A DNA stretch of 64,000 bases from Coniella vitis (Eukaryota; Ascomycota; Sordariomycetes; Diaporthales; Schizoparmaceae): positions 1,116,001-1,180,000 of the forward strand of contig WUJK01000005.1 in NCBI GenBank assembly GCA_011317545.1, in the 5' to 3' direction. The translations under genes were made by a program, and so were the position numbers. Numbering within the stretch: the stretch's first letter is position 1; each line of letters opens with the position of its first letter. A model generated the notes under the pieces. That model did no database searches. It had not been told where the DNA came from and was given only the letters and a program-made list of their open reading frames with translations. Below, one piece after another: positions 33,369 to 45,127 of this stretch.

Positions 33369-34206
33369 AGTCTGAGAGAACCATGATATGCGCATAATTT
33401 GTGCGCGTCGGCCCACCTGTTAGGTATGATGTCTCAAGACAAAGAGCAAAGAATGAAAAGACTCGGTATAGGTCTAATATTCTGGTATTTCGCCATATCC
33501 TGCATTGGAACAGACGTCAGACTCTGTGAGGCCAATAATAAGACACACTTGTGATAACTTCATATATACAAGTGTACGGATATATTCACTTTTACGGACT
33601 TCCAAAGGCAGACAAGACGCACCAGAATCTTTTTGGACGTTAATTTAGCCCAGGCACACAGAAGTGTCGTACAATTTGCAATACATGTTGAGATGTTGTT
33701 GGATATTATTCAAATGTTAAGACGGAGGCTACATAATAGGCTACACAGTAAGAGTTTATTTATAGAGCCTGTCACTCCGCATGTCCTGCGACTGTACACG
33801 CAATTTACTTGCGAAGCTACAACCCAGCGTAGCACCGCTGTTGGACCGGTCTTGCTCCGTATTACCAATACATATGCCGCATTATACGAGGATACCATAG
33901 TATGCATCTCACCAGCATAAACACTAATCGTGAGAAAAAAAAATAGAGAAATTATTAGTCTAGTGTGGTTTTCCTGTACGCAGAAACGACGCCAATGTAC
34001 CACATGCGCGAGTGTCAATGACTTGCCAAGCTAAACAGACCAGACCTTCAGACGCGAAAACAAGAAGATCCTATCACCCATGGGGAATTTGTTGCAAAAA
34101 TGAAAAAGAACGCCTCCTGTTTGTTTACCCTGACCCTTTACGCAGTATCACGTCACAATGCTACCAAAACCAACTCAATCCTTCGTCAATTGACATCCAA
34201 CACCAT
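33363..34206. other. Convergent intergenic region
   Basis: About 840 bp between SPF45 (+) and the Ecm33-like gene (-), AT-rich. No gene or further repeat recognised. Confidence 0.55.
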
Positions 34207-35561
34207 TTACAGCAGCTGAGCCAAGAGACCGACAAAGCTGAGGCCAACCACAGCGGAGTTGACGTGCAAGTTGATGGCGCTGCTGCTAGAGTTGCTGGAG
34301 CCGCTGCTGCCAGTAGAGGTAGTACCACCGCTAGCGCTGCCAGAGTTGGCGTTGGCGTTCTCCGAGTTGCAAACCATCTTGCCCTGGATATCACCGTTGC
34401 CAGTGGGGCTAGGAGCGTACGAGCTCAAGACCTTGCAGTCGCTCTCAATGTCCTCGGTGGAGGTGACGGTGAAGGTGCCGACAACATCATGGATAGAGGG
34501 CATCTCGACGCTGTCAAGGGTGTTAGCACGCCAGCTTTCCCGAAGAGTCTTCCACCGAGATACGAATCACATGGGACAAAACTTACTTGGTGAAGTTGCC
34601 ACCACAGTCGACGGCACCACCAACATCGGCCAGCTTAGGCAGGGTAAGGTTCTGGAAAGCGGTGTTGTTGACAATGGTGAGACCGCCACCAACCTTGGTA
34701 AGGGCAGGCAGGGACAGGGTGGTGAGGTCACCGTTGTTGATGAAAGACAAGTCACCGGAGACGGTCTCAGTCAGGTTGGCAGCGTTGAAGGTGGTGAAGT
34801 AGTTGGAGTCGAATCGGGCAGAGCCGTTGACAGCGGCCAGCGCGGGCATGGACAGAGTAGTGACGTTGGAGATGGTCAGGTTGGAAGCCCAGACGAGGCT
34901 GTCAAGGGTGACAGACAGGTCCTCACCGTTGGCGTTGAGGATGAGGTTCTCAGTCAGGTTGGTCAGGGCCAGGTCAATGGTAGTCAGACGACCGTTGTTG
35001 TTCAGGTCGAGAAGGCCGACAGACTCGAGGTCAAGACCGTCCAAGCTGCCCAGGTGGGTGTCGGAGATGGTGACACTGCTGGCAGTCTTGACACCGGCGG
35101 TGAAGGTCAAGCTGCTGAGGGCGGGCAGAGTCTGCCAGTTGATGGTGCCGACGGTCTCGAGGGCAGTCATGGACAGTGTAGACAGGGCAGTCAGGTTGGT
35201 CAGGGTGAAGGTGTCCGAGATAGAGTTCAGGCTGTTGGCACTCAGGCTGATCAGGGTCAAGCTCTCAGCAGTCAAGCTACCTGAAATGGACTCGACGCTG
35301 CCCAGGTCGACGGTGGTACCAGCATCCGCCGAGATGACGACATCACCAACGATAGCGGTGCAGGACGAGATAGCGGCATCGGATGCGGCGGTGACGGTGA
35401 AGGTCGAGGAACTGCAGGAAGAAGAAGAGGCGGCTGAAATGGCATATCCGGTCAGTCTGAATGCTTCCGATGTGTCAAATCCTCGCTTCATTTTCCCAGT
35501 AGAACTCACCAGTAGCACCGGTAGCAGCCAAAAGGCCGGCAATGGCAACCTTGGAGAACAT
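34207..35561 (-). CDS. ECM33: GPI-anchored cell-wall organisation protein, Ecm33/Sps2 family
   Basis: Three minus-strand exons, 35561-35510, 35433-34587 and 34510-34207, encode 400 residues. Residues 1-18 (MFSKVAIAGLLAATGATA) form a secretion signal split by the first intron. The mature part is made of leucine-rich, receptor-L-like repeats, e.g. LTNLTALSTLSMTALETVG, LTISNVTTLSMPALAAVNG and LPALTKVGGGLTIVNN, with many N-glycosylation sites (NLT, NVT, NFT). A conserved C-rich end CGGNF...ESDCKVL follows. The tail is Ser/Gly-rich and ends in a hydrophobic stretch INLHVNSAVVGLSFVGLLAQLL, a GPI-anchor addition signal. In fungi Ecm33 sits in the plasma membrane/cell wall and is needed for wall integrity. 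Introns use GTGAGT and GTAAGT donors and keep the frame. Confidence 0.94.
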
Positions 35562-38183
35562 CTTGGTAAGACTGGTCGGCAATTAGAGTCAGCAATGTTC
35601 AATAGACCAAGATGAACGGATCTCGGGCGCGCTGGATGTGGTTGCTTCATTGGTCGTGAGAGAGAGGAGAGAGAATACAGTTAGATAAACCGGGCCCGAA
35701 AGTCGATGATTGTCGTCCGCCTGCAATTGAGTCGATGTCGGCGCGTCGTCCAATTGAGGTGACGGGGTCAAGATGAGTATCGATATTGCGTGACAAGTGG
35801 GTCCAAAACTTTCAAGCTGGCTTGCAAGACAACGATGGGCTCAAGCAAGCACATCCAAAGTCGGCCACGCAGAACAATGTTGTCGAGCGATGTTTATTAG
35901 GGTTTGCTTGTACGCCATCACCCCATCGACCCAAAGTCTGTCTCTTCTCCGCAGCTCGAGAAGCCGCGACCAGTCGACAGGTTCGTAGAGGAAGATGGCA
36001 GGTCGATGTCGCTGCTCTTGTGGGCACGCAGGCGGGCGGGCGACGATTGGCAAGTGCGGCTGAAGCTCGTCCATGTTTATTCGGTTTGGAGCCAGGAGTG
36101 ATTGTCATGGCTGCCAGGATGTCCCGCTGTATTCTCTCTCTCTCTCTCGCGTACGAACCGGTAGGGCAGCGACCGGCAGGGCGGTTTCAATGTAGCGGTT
36201 ACTTTGACTTACAGTATCTGGGATAGTGGTCTGAAAAGAATTATACAAGACTTGGCGCGGGGGCAAGGACTTGTTGATTGTCGTTACGAGGCGGCAGGAA
36301 AGAGGAGGAAAGTGGTGGTGACAGGAAGCAGGCTCGAATTACCGCAGTATCTTCCTTGTGGCTTTCTCCGCACGGGTGGTGAAAATGGGGACAGAAGCGA
36401 GTGTCGTGAAGGGCAGAAGAGAGGGAAGGAAAGAGAAAAAAGTCTGGCGGACGGGTGTGAGGAAGGGCAGATTAAGAAAAAGGATGGAAGGGAGAGGAAC
36501 AGCAAGTCGGGGGACGCTGGGCTGGCGTGGTGATTAAAGCGCGAAGCAAGGTTGCAGCAGCCTCAGTTGGGAACAGGCTCGGCCAAGGCAGGGAAAGGGG
36601 GAGCATGGGGGATCCAATTGCAGGTGATTGCGAATGCCAGATGGGGGACTGACCTCGTACACTAGACGGGGGAGGGAGCCCCTCAAGCCCCTGCAGGCCA
36701 GTGGCCTCACCCTGTCCCATCTCCAATTTACTATGTGGACGCCGCGACATGTACAGAGTACCCGTCAAATGAGCCCGCCAGCCAGCCCAGCCTAGTCCAG
36801 GGCAGGGCAGGGTGGCCAGCCACTAACAAACGCTCGGCTCACCCCCTGCCTCCACCTGCCGGTGCCTGAGATACAGTGCCATGCTGGGTGGCCTGGGGTG
36901 TGTCTCGAAAATACGGACTTGGTGCAAAGGCTCTGCAAGCCCTGCAAGCTCTAACCGACCAGGGTGTGCTGGCTGCAAAAATCCAGATCCTGCCGCAATG
37001 GGGGATGGGGTCTTGTGTTGTTATTTCTCCAGACCTCCTCCAGCCATTTTTTTTTTCTTTCCAATTCTTTTTCTTTTGGCTGAGATGGGACTTGCCCACC
37101 ACGACGGTGTTTTGATGTCGATGTAGGGCAAGTACTATGTATCTAACACCGCGTATGTACATTCTATATGGTTGCACTAGCACGTTTGGTGGCAGAATGC
37201 ACGGAGAGCTTCGCAGACTCTGGCTTACCAGGCCACGCTATATTCGTCATGGTGGAATGAAAGCCAGCGTCAAGCAAATACTATTAGCATGTCCTGGATC
37301 AATATCCATAAGAAAGATGCAGTACCTGCTACCATGGGAAAGCATATTTCCCGTCGAGACGCAACACCATCTGTCCGATGTCTTCTCGCTTGACCGCTTC
37401 GTTGCGGACTATTCCTGTTTTTTTGTTGTTACAGTTGTTGTCGTGGTCGTGTCGTTACTACGTGGCTCAGCTTCGTACAAAGCACGGTTCCACAACTGGC
37501 TGCTATTGCCATTGACTGCTGATGTCGTCGTCGGCACCGTCGTCTTGCGTGTCTGATGTGGTTTACCATGTACACCGCGTCATGACTCCTCTTTCGGACC
37601 CTTCTACCAGCCACCGAAACGCGGATCGGCAGGCGGCGCTCAGTTCAAAAAAGGTTTGCTGTGTTGTCTCGGTGCCCACCCAGGCCTTCTCTTTTTTTGT
37701 GTATGTGTATGTGTGTGTGTTTGCCCCCGTCTCCCCTTTCGAGGCGCCATCATTTTTGCCTGCTGTGCACAGTTGACAGGATATGTACTTCCGAGCCATT
37801 TGCAAGCCCGGCATCACGGCATTTCTGATTAGTCGGGTCGGTGGAAAAGCATGCAGCATGCAGGTTGCAATTGCAAAAAGAATGATCGGCCATTTAGCTT
37901 GGAATCTTCATTTTGGGTGCGGCTGCACCTGCACCAACGATACGTACAGACCCTCTTTCGGACAGCAGGTACGGTACTGTTAAACAGAGACGGAAAGGTT
38001 AAGCAGCCCGCACCATGAGCGAGCCGCAAGCGAAGCAAGACGACCAGGCTGGATCAGCAACCTCGCTGTTTTGATTAACGAGACTACAATCGGGTAATTG
38101 GCAGCTGGCAATTGGTACTGGCGACAGAGTCTGGCTTGCTCTGCGTCAGCGCCGAGGCAGTCGGTCGGTAGTACCTCGATATA

Positions 38184-38208
38184 TACTATGTACTACGTAT
38201 ACATAGTA
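38184..38208. repeat. Inverted repeat TACTATGTA ... TACATAGTA
   Basis: Nine-base perfect arms (38184-38192 and 38200-38208) with a 7-base spacer that itself contains TACGTA. Made of two copies of the dispersed octamer. Confidence 0.85.
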
Positions 38209-41200
38209 CCGTGGGGGTACTATGACAGGTACACAGCCCTGACAAGTACCGCCTACTGTACAGATTACGAATCCTGCTGTTGGGCTGCATTCCTCTGCCT
38301 TTTGATGCGAACAGACCCCAGATTGCCCCACCCTGGTCCGCAGTCATATTAGCATCTCCCATGTACCGAGATTACGACCAGTGCGTCGTATCCCTGGGAA
38401 CGCACCACAAACGCTGGCCACTCTCATTTCAAGCCACTGCGGCCTCTTTCATTCTTGATGCTATACTAATGTAGCGTCGAGGACTTGGTGCGCAGGGTGG
38501 CTTGCCATGCTTTGCTATCGCGAGATGGCAGCACGCCCACGCCTCCAGGGTACGCTGAAACCGGCCGCATTATATCACTCACAAGGGCGTGGGGGGGGGG
38601 TCTTCTTGTTCTTCTTTCTCATTCTCCATATACAGTTGGTTCCGTCCCCAAGCTCGCTGGCTAGCTGGCTAGCTGGCTAGATGAGAATAAATACTACATG
38701 GTACATGGTACTGTATGCAACTGCTAGTCACTGAGACGGACCCCTTGGGGCCATATTCAGAGATGACGCGGTTGACCCAAGGAGAGTCCGTCTTTCGGCT
38801 TGTGTCCGTCGGATGCACATAGTCCAAGTCGTCGGCGGGTGCTTTTTAGCAGAGTGCGCTAGCAGGCAAGCTGGCAAAGCTAGGCCAATTAAGCAGGTTG
38901 TCGCTGCATCGGTGGCTGGCTGGTTGGCTCGTGCAGACTATATAGTACATAGGACTACCTGGGTATGTACTGTACAGTACATAGTATGTGCTGTGCCTAT
39001 TCGCAATTCTGAAACGAGGGAGGAAAAAAAAAGTATTGTGGCTACCTTGTAGTAGCTGTAGCGGACGCTCGTCAAGGCACGTGCAGCTTGCATTTCAGAA
39101 ACAAAATCATGTCGTTGAACCAGCCGACCAATTCTCAACGATGAGTACCGCAACGGCTGCCGATACAGCCGTACTTTCTGCCCGCCAGCTAATGGCAATT
39201 TGAAAGCTTTCCCTTTCTGGACAAGCAACGCGTGTGTGCGAGTCTGTGCACTCTGCGACCAAGTGCCCACGTAATCGGCGCTGCCGTCTTGATTTTTGTG
39301 CTTTTTGCTTGTTTTTGTTTCCTTGTCCCTTCTTTTATCCGCATGGATTATCTCCCTACACCACCCACCACCCGAATCTGCACCAAGTGGAACATTCACC
39401 ACGTTAGTAGCTCTCATGGGCACACTTTTAGACCCAAACTTGCTTACGATGTAGGTCTTTGGGAAATGTGATCGACCTCGCAATCGGCACCAAACCCGCC
39501 GGGTTCCTTCGCAAGACGTCCTTCCAGTCGTTGCTGACTCTTATCACGGATTCTGTCGTCCATGAGGAAAAAGTGGTTCTCTCATTTGACGGCCCCTGCT
39601 TGGATGGAACACAAATATATCCCAATTGATATTGCCACCCCCGTTTTCTCTCTTTTTCCTGCGCTGGTCCCCACTCCCCCCGGCCATGCTGGTCCCTCCC
39701 GCCGCGGATGAACGACCAGAATCTGGATTGCACTACTATGTAAGGTCTTGGTGCTGCCGCCGAACTGCTGATTGGCTCGCGGGTGGCTTGGAGGTGCCCG
39801 GCGGCCTGGGCCTATGCTTGCGTTGAGGTCTCCCCTTGGTTAGACCAAAAGCCCTGGAAAGGTGACCGAGTCCACTGCACAAACAGCGCAAGTACTTTAC
39901 TTCTACTATGTCAATGACAATGCACAGTACCTGCCCGTCTCCACGGGCAGCTGCACAGGTTTTCCAAATCTGCAAAATCTCAGAGGTGCCTCCATTCTCC
40001 ACCTGTTGTACTTTGCACACAGCGCCATCGCCTCTGGGAACAGTTTCAGAGCTGGGGCGCTCGCTGGCTTGGCCGTCTCGACTGTGATATGACAAAGCCA
40101 AGTCAAATCAAGTCAAGCCAAGCCAGGCCGGGCCAGGTCATGAAAATGTCCGTTGCTGGCAGACGTTATTATACTGACTGTAAGCCTTATTTTCAGCTAT
40201 GGCTCGTCCGGTGCCCCTTTGAGGAGGGCGCGTGTCAGTCTCTCAGCGCTCAACTATACTTAGTATACGTAGATACTATGAGTATGTAATTTCTCGACTT
40301 GACGGATGTAACCGCGCCTTGTTTCCCCAGCGGGATTCGCTTCAACGGTATAGCCGGGAGATATTTCCTATCCACGCCCCAAACAACGAAAACCAAAAAC
40401 ACGCCCTTGCTGTCCTTGGTGTTGCCCGAGAAAGTCTGCAAGTGGTCTCGGTTTCTGCGGCCTTTGTGCCCTGAAGCCTGCCTGTGCTCGAGGCCTTTTT
40501 CCTGTAACACGCACCGAGAACAGTCAGCATAATTGGGCCCAAGTCCTTTTTTTTTGCGACGTCTTCCAAACGTCACGTCCTCCCAGGACCGACTGGATCC
40601 ACGGCGGCCTATGAGCCTTGTCCGGCTCCCAATCGATTGGGTGGCAGCGGTGATTGGAATCATCTGTTGAGCAACATCTACTCATCTTGGTCCTGCCATG
40701 CTACAACCAGCGATCAAAGGAGGCTGTACCGGCTTCAATTCTGCAGCCGAGAAATATTTGTGGCTCGTTGGTGCCTCGGAAAGTCATGGAAAAACGGCTG
40801 CCAGCTGCTAGACTCGTCATAACATACATGTGACAAGAGACGCGCCAGCCAGCTTTGTTCGGGATGAGGCCATGTCACTGTACAAATGCAAGATCATCGA
40901 TTGCGAAGTCCTTGCACAGGAACGCAGGCTCCATTGTTATCGGCCATTCGATGCGTATGCACGTCCGTCAATCAGCGGCCGACACAGCAATTGATCTGTG
41001 CAAGCCCAAACCGCCATATGGTTGATGGATCGTGCTGGCCCTACGAGCAATCATTTCCGGGTCTCTCTTTGGCAACCGTCTCTTCTTGAGATGGGTACTT
41101 TTACGGGCGGCCTATCTCCTTCGACCATGTACTATATACTCTGAGTAACCTATTTGGATCCACACATATAGCCGCCCTACCCTCTCTACCTTCTCCATCT

Positions 41201-41308
41201 TTGTCTCTTGCAACGAGATGCTTTTTGCTCCAGTAAATGATCTTCTGACGGCCGGTTAAAACGGATATCACCAGCCTCCTCCGCCACTTCCCGTGGCCCG
41301 TTCCTGGC

Positions 41309-41312
<4 letters not shown>

Positions 41313-41339
<27 letters not shown>
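41313..41339. repeat. Poly-T tract, 27 bases
   Basis: Uninterrupted T run in the gene-free region; length may vary between isolates or reads. Confidence 0.9.
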
Positions 41340-41553
41340 CGCCGCCGAGGTTTCTGTATACTATGCACACCAAGGGTTTCGTACAAGCGTCCCTCAGGCC
41401 GTTACAGATGTTCGTTTGTTTGCGGGCTTTGCCAACAAAGCTCGCCAGCCGTTTTCCCGCTCGGCTCGAGACCGCCAGTTGACTGGGTGATTGTATCACA
41501 ATGCGATACGCCGGACCCCCAGGGACAAGATTCCCCTTGTCTGGCATTTCACG

Positions 41554-41588
41554 TATACTATGTATCTTGAATCAGTATACATAGTATA
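41554..41588. repeat. Inverted repeat TATACTATGTA ... TACATAGTATA
   Basis: Eleven-base perfect arms (41554-41564 and 41578-41588) with a 13-base spacer; the largest inverted pair of the dispersed octamer in the window. Confidence 0.9.
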
Positions 41589-41623
41589 GCCGTCGCTTAC
41601 TATAGCACATATGCACATAGTTA

Positions 41624-41659
41624 CTGCTGCTGCTGCTGCTGCTTGCTTGCTTGCTTGCT
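41624..41659. repeat. Compound microsatellite TGC then TTGC
   Basis: Six TGC units pass directly into TTGC tetranucleotide units. Non-coding. Confidence 0.85.
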
Positions 41660-42100
41660 CCACCGCATACAACTGGTTACAGGCAAAGGTTTCTTGCGTG
41701 ATTTTGGCTTCCATGGTTTCACTATCCAACTCGCTCGGGTGATTCACACAAGCCAGCCAGCCATGGTGATGCTGTATCCACCTGCCTGGGTTTGTGTGCT
41801 CGTCTCAGTCTGTGTCTGTGTACTTATACTTGTAGTATGTTGATGCGTTTGGGTCTCCCCGCAAAACCTTGTGACGTTACCCAAAAGTTTGTTATTCCGG
41901 TTCTTGTTGTTTTTGCTCTCTCTCTCTGTGTGTGTGTGTGTGTGTCCGTCTCCCTCTCCGGGAGTCAAAAAACATTCTATCAGATCCACAGGATCATTTT
42001 TGGAAAGTATCTGGACGACTTATACGCTACAAAGAAGAAAAAGAAAACCCCACAGCGACCACACGTTGAAAATCAACTGACAATGGCCGCCATGTATGTT

Positions 42101-42123
42101 ATATATATATATATATATATATA
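42101..42123. repeat. AT dinucleotide microsatellite
   Basis: About eleven AT units in the gene-free region. Confidence 0.9.
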
Positions 42124-42369
42124 AAACAACAACCCGGCGGCTTCTCATCTTCCGCATTTGTGTTTTACAAAACAATCTTGGGCCCTAGTCTAAGCCGACG
42201 GACGGGCTTGAGAAAAAGAACCAAAGAAAAAACCACAAGAGACTTGTGTGTTACTACATACCATATGTATATTCACAAACCTACCGCCAAGGACTCGTGG
42301 CACACATACCACAGGGTGGTGCCACGCTTTCATCGGGTCACTCGGTGCTTCAGCAGGGCTCGAACAGTT

Positions 42370-42370
<1 letters not shown>

Positions 42371-42400
<30 letters not shown>
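42371..42400. repeat. Poly-T tract, 30 bases
   Basis: Uninterrupted T run in the gene-free region. Confidence 0.9.
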
Positions 42401-42403
<3 letters not shown>

Positions 42404-43945
42404 CTTCTGCTATGTAAGATCAAGACCATTGTCTCGGCCCACAACGATTCGAATAACACACACATACACAAAAAAAAAAGAGACACAAAGAGAAACTAAA
42501 ATAATATCGACGACCTGCGGGGGGTCTGCATCACTTGATTCCTGCTCCTTGACACTTTTTTTCTTACCCCGGAAAAAGAAAGGGGCAGAGGGAGATATGA
42601 TTTTGGGACCATACTCCTTACTATTACTTACCAGCCATCCGTATATCTATCCCCTGCATCCATCACCATTTTATTGCTATGTATCAGCGGAACATCAAAA
42701 CGGTACGTACAAATCTCTTTTGTGTCTATGTTTTTAAGAATATATAGAAAAAAAATGGCCTTGCATGAATCGCCAGCAGCAGCCCCGTGATAGCTCAAAG
42801 GTCAAAGCTCGAAGCTCACAGCCCACCAGCTCAGCTCCCCCATTCAAGGCGTGAGGGTGATTAAAGCATAGTAAATGCTTGTTTGCTTGATATCGGCATG
42901 ACATAGTCACAACACACGCACACACGGCACGCACGCCCGCATACTACTATGTACAGGTCCTTAACCTCTCCCTCTTCCATCTGATATCCACCCTTGACAA
43001 GTTGAGATGGACAAAAAAAACAACCCAAGTATAATTGACACCGTACCGTGGATAGCATCCTGCGAAATGTTTTTCTTTCTTGCAACACATATTGTTAGGG
43101 GTTGTTCGCTACGGATCCTATACCAAGAGCCATTTACAGAACGACGTTTAGCCAGCAAATCGTTGCCCGACCTTGAGTAGGCAGCTTTAACAGCAATGCA
43201 TCAATTGACATGCTTGTTTACAACTGAAAGTCTGAAGCTTATATCAACTTTATCAGCGACTGCAAGGTGGTCGCTTGCGGACTACTACAGGGACCGGTTG
43301 AGCAGCAGCGGGCACCAGGTAGCATGATATGATTTGATTCGATCAACAATTATACAACCGAGGTTTCTCTGGATACGAGTAGCCAGCGATGAAAAGGCAA
43401 GAAGATAATAAAAGGCTGATTGTGACAGGGTTGGAGGTCAATACAAATCCGCGCCTAATACTGCACTATGTACTATGTACTAGCGTCCAAAAACTTCAAA
43501 AGATGTGCATGGTTGACAAGAAAGCAAACGGTATATTGATCATGAACTGTGTGGCTGTGTCGGAGGCTTCTAGGATCCCCAGTCTAGAGTTTCAGCGGAG
43601 TCGTTGAGGCCTGAACGCACCCTACAAAGTACATATTAGAAGGGTGCCATTTTCCTGTGGACCGCAGAGCGGAACGGCCGCGCGCTTGGGGACTTGTGGG
43701 TTCTTTTTGAGGCGTGAATATGTCGATGGTGGCCAGGGGCTCGCATCGATGTAATTTGCCCCCCGCCTCCCCCTTCTACATAGTATCGTCAACTTTTACT
43801 CTTTCGCCAGCATCACAAATCCGAATGCCGTAGGCCCCTCTAGAATGGATAATAACATCTCGCCTCCCTGGATTGAATTGTATACTCTTCCTTCCAACCA
43901 CTTACTTACGGCTGGCGAAATTGCTGAATTGGAAGACGAGAATGC

Positions 43946-45127
43946 TCATTCCAGCGTGCTGATGTCCGTTTCCTCCACTCTCCACATATACCACATGAAT
44001 ACGCTCCGGTAAGGGCTGAACGGCGCCGCCATCTCCAGCATCTCCTTTTCGCTCATGTACTTCCATTTGTTGCCGCCACCCTTGGCCTTGAGCTTGGATA
44101 CGTCGCGCCCGGCAAAGGCCGCCATGCCTCGCTGTACGCCCAAGTCTCCTGTGCTAAAGACGTCCATGCGCTTCAGACCAAAGCAGGCAAACATCTCGAC
44201 GCTCCATTGACCGAGCCCGCGGACCGCAATGAGCCTTTCCAACACCTCTTCGTAAGGTGCATCAGCCAGGAGCTGAGCCGTCAACTCGCCCGAATAAAAC
44301 TTCTCCGCCAGGCCCTGAATGTACTCGGCCTTGCGCTGTGACAGGCCAGCTCCTCGGAGCGTCTCTATACGTGCAGCAGCTACTTGGGATGGCGTTGGGA
44401 ATTTCCTCGATGAGGTCGTTGTTGTTGCCTCTGCGGCAGCTGCAGGGTCGAACAGAGCAATGAATCGTGCCTTGATGGCTTTGGCGGCGGCACCACTGAC
44501 TTGTTGAGAAATGATGCCGGACGCAATGGCCTCGAAGGGGTCGATCTTCTCTGCAAGACCCTCGGGCGAGAAGATGCGGCAGTGGTGGGCATCGATCAGC
44601 GGCTTCAAGCGGGGCTCTACGTTGATGAGGTGCGTGCACGCATCCGAGAGGAGAGTGGCTGTCGTGGACTGTATATGCGAGCTTGGTGTCAGCGACTCGA
44701 CGGAAGGCTGGACGGCCGCGATGCGTGACGTCTCGGGCGAGAGGAGGGTCGCATTTGTCCCTTGGGGGTTAGCGAGGCGAGCTACAGCACGAGCTCTTGG
44801 CTTGGGGGTTGTCGCGTTGAGCGGATCAGTAGTCTTGGATGGTTTTGGCGGTGCGAACCCATTGGGCTCAGCAGGCTCAGAAATGAGTCTCACAGCGCTG
44901 GGAGTGTGTTGTAGAGTCAGAGGAGGCACGCTCGACTTCTTTGTCCGTCTCTTGGGCGTGGATGGCGCCTCTGCAGGAGGCTCGGCTGCTTCAGCGGGCG
45001 GCGAAGTAGCTTTTCTCTTGCGAGCCTTTGTTCGCGAAACTGGTGGAGGCGGCATAGACTGAGTCTCGCCAGCAGCAGGGCGGACAGCGGCCTTTGCATT
45101 TAAGCGAGCGGACTGGCGAGTGGCCAT
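43946..45127 (-). CDS. MAG1: DNA-3-methyladenine glycosylase II (AlkA/Mag1-type, HhH-GPD)
   Basis: Single exon on the minus strand, 393 residues from ATG at 45127 (MATRQSARLNAKA); an in-frame ATG 24 codons upstream is less likely, since the fungal start is normally basic and nuclear-type. The first 150 residues are disordered with KARKRK and PKRRTKK clusters (nuclear signal). The catalytic domain covers about 155-390: DPFEAIASGIISQQVSGAAA (AlkA-type helical entry), the helix-hairpin-helix RLIAVRGLGQWSVEMF, and the catalytic Asp (D328) in VFSTGDLGVQRG. It cuts the N-glycosidic bond of alkylated purines such as 3-methyladenine to start base-excision repair. It is divergently placed from Anp1 with 2 kb between. 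Confidence 0.94.
   Translation of the reverse strand: MATRQSARLNAKAAVRPAAGETQSMPPPPVSRTKARKRKATSPPAEAAEPPAEAPSTPKRRTKKSSVPPLTLQHTPSAVRLISEPAEPNGFAPPKPSKTTDPLNATTPKPRARAVARLANPQGTNATLLSPETSRIAAVQPSVESLTPSSHIQSTTATLLSDACTHLINVEPRLKPLIDAHHCRIFSPEGLAEKIDPFEAIASGIISQQVSGAAAKAIKARFIALFDPAAAAEATTTTSSRKFPTPSQVAAARIETLRGAGLSQRKAEYIQGLAEKFYSGELTAQLLADAPYEEVLERLIAVRGLGQWSVEMFACFGLKRMDVFSTGDLGVQRGMAAFAGRDVSKLKAKGGGNKWKYMSEKEMLEMAAPFSPYRSVFMWYMWRVEETDISTLE

Larger units (their letters stand above)
35562..43945. other. 8.4-kb gene-free, repeat-rich region
   Basis: No open frame over about 180 codons and none with a family motif on either strand, against roughly one gene per 2.7 kb elsewhere. It holds T27 (41313-41339) and T30 (42371-42400) tracts, a G10 run (38591-38600), CT, TG, TA and TGC/TTGC microsatellites, a GGCTAGCT tandem (about 38657-38680), and eleven copies of the dispersed octamer ACTATGTA. 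The Ecm33 promoter must lie at the left end, and part of the 3' side of the glycosylase gene at the right. It could hold unrecognised non-coding RNA genes. Confidence 0.6.

Noticed and set aside
34259..35615. Long plus-strand frames across the Ecm33 locus
   Set aside because: Antisense shadows of the Leu/Thr/Ser-rich ECM33 exons.
35562..43945. Degraded transposon in the gene-free region
   Set aside because: No reverse transcriptase, transposase or long terminal repeat sequence was seen, and there is no strong AT skew as expected after RIP.
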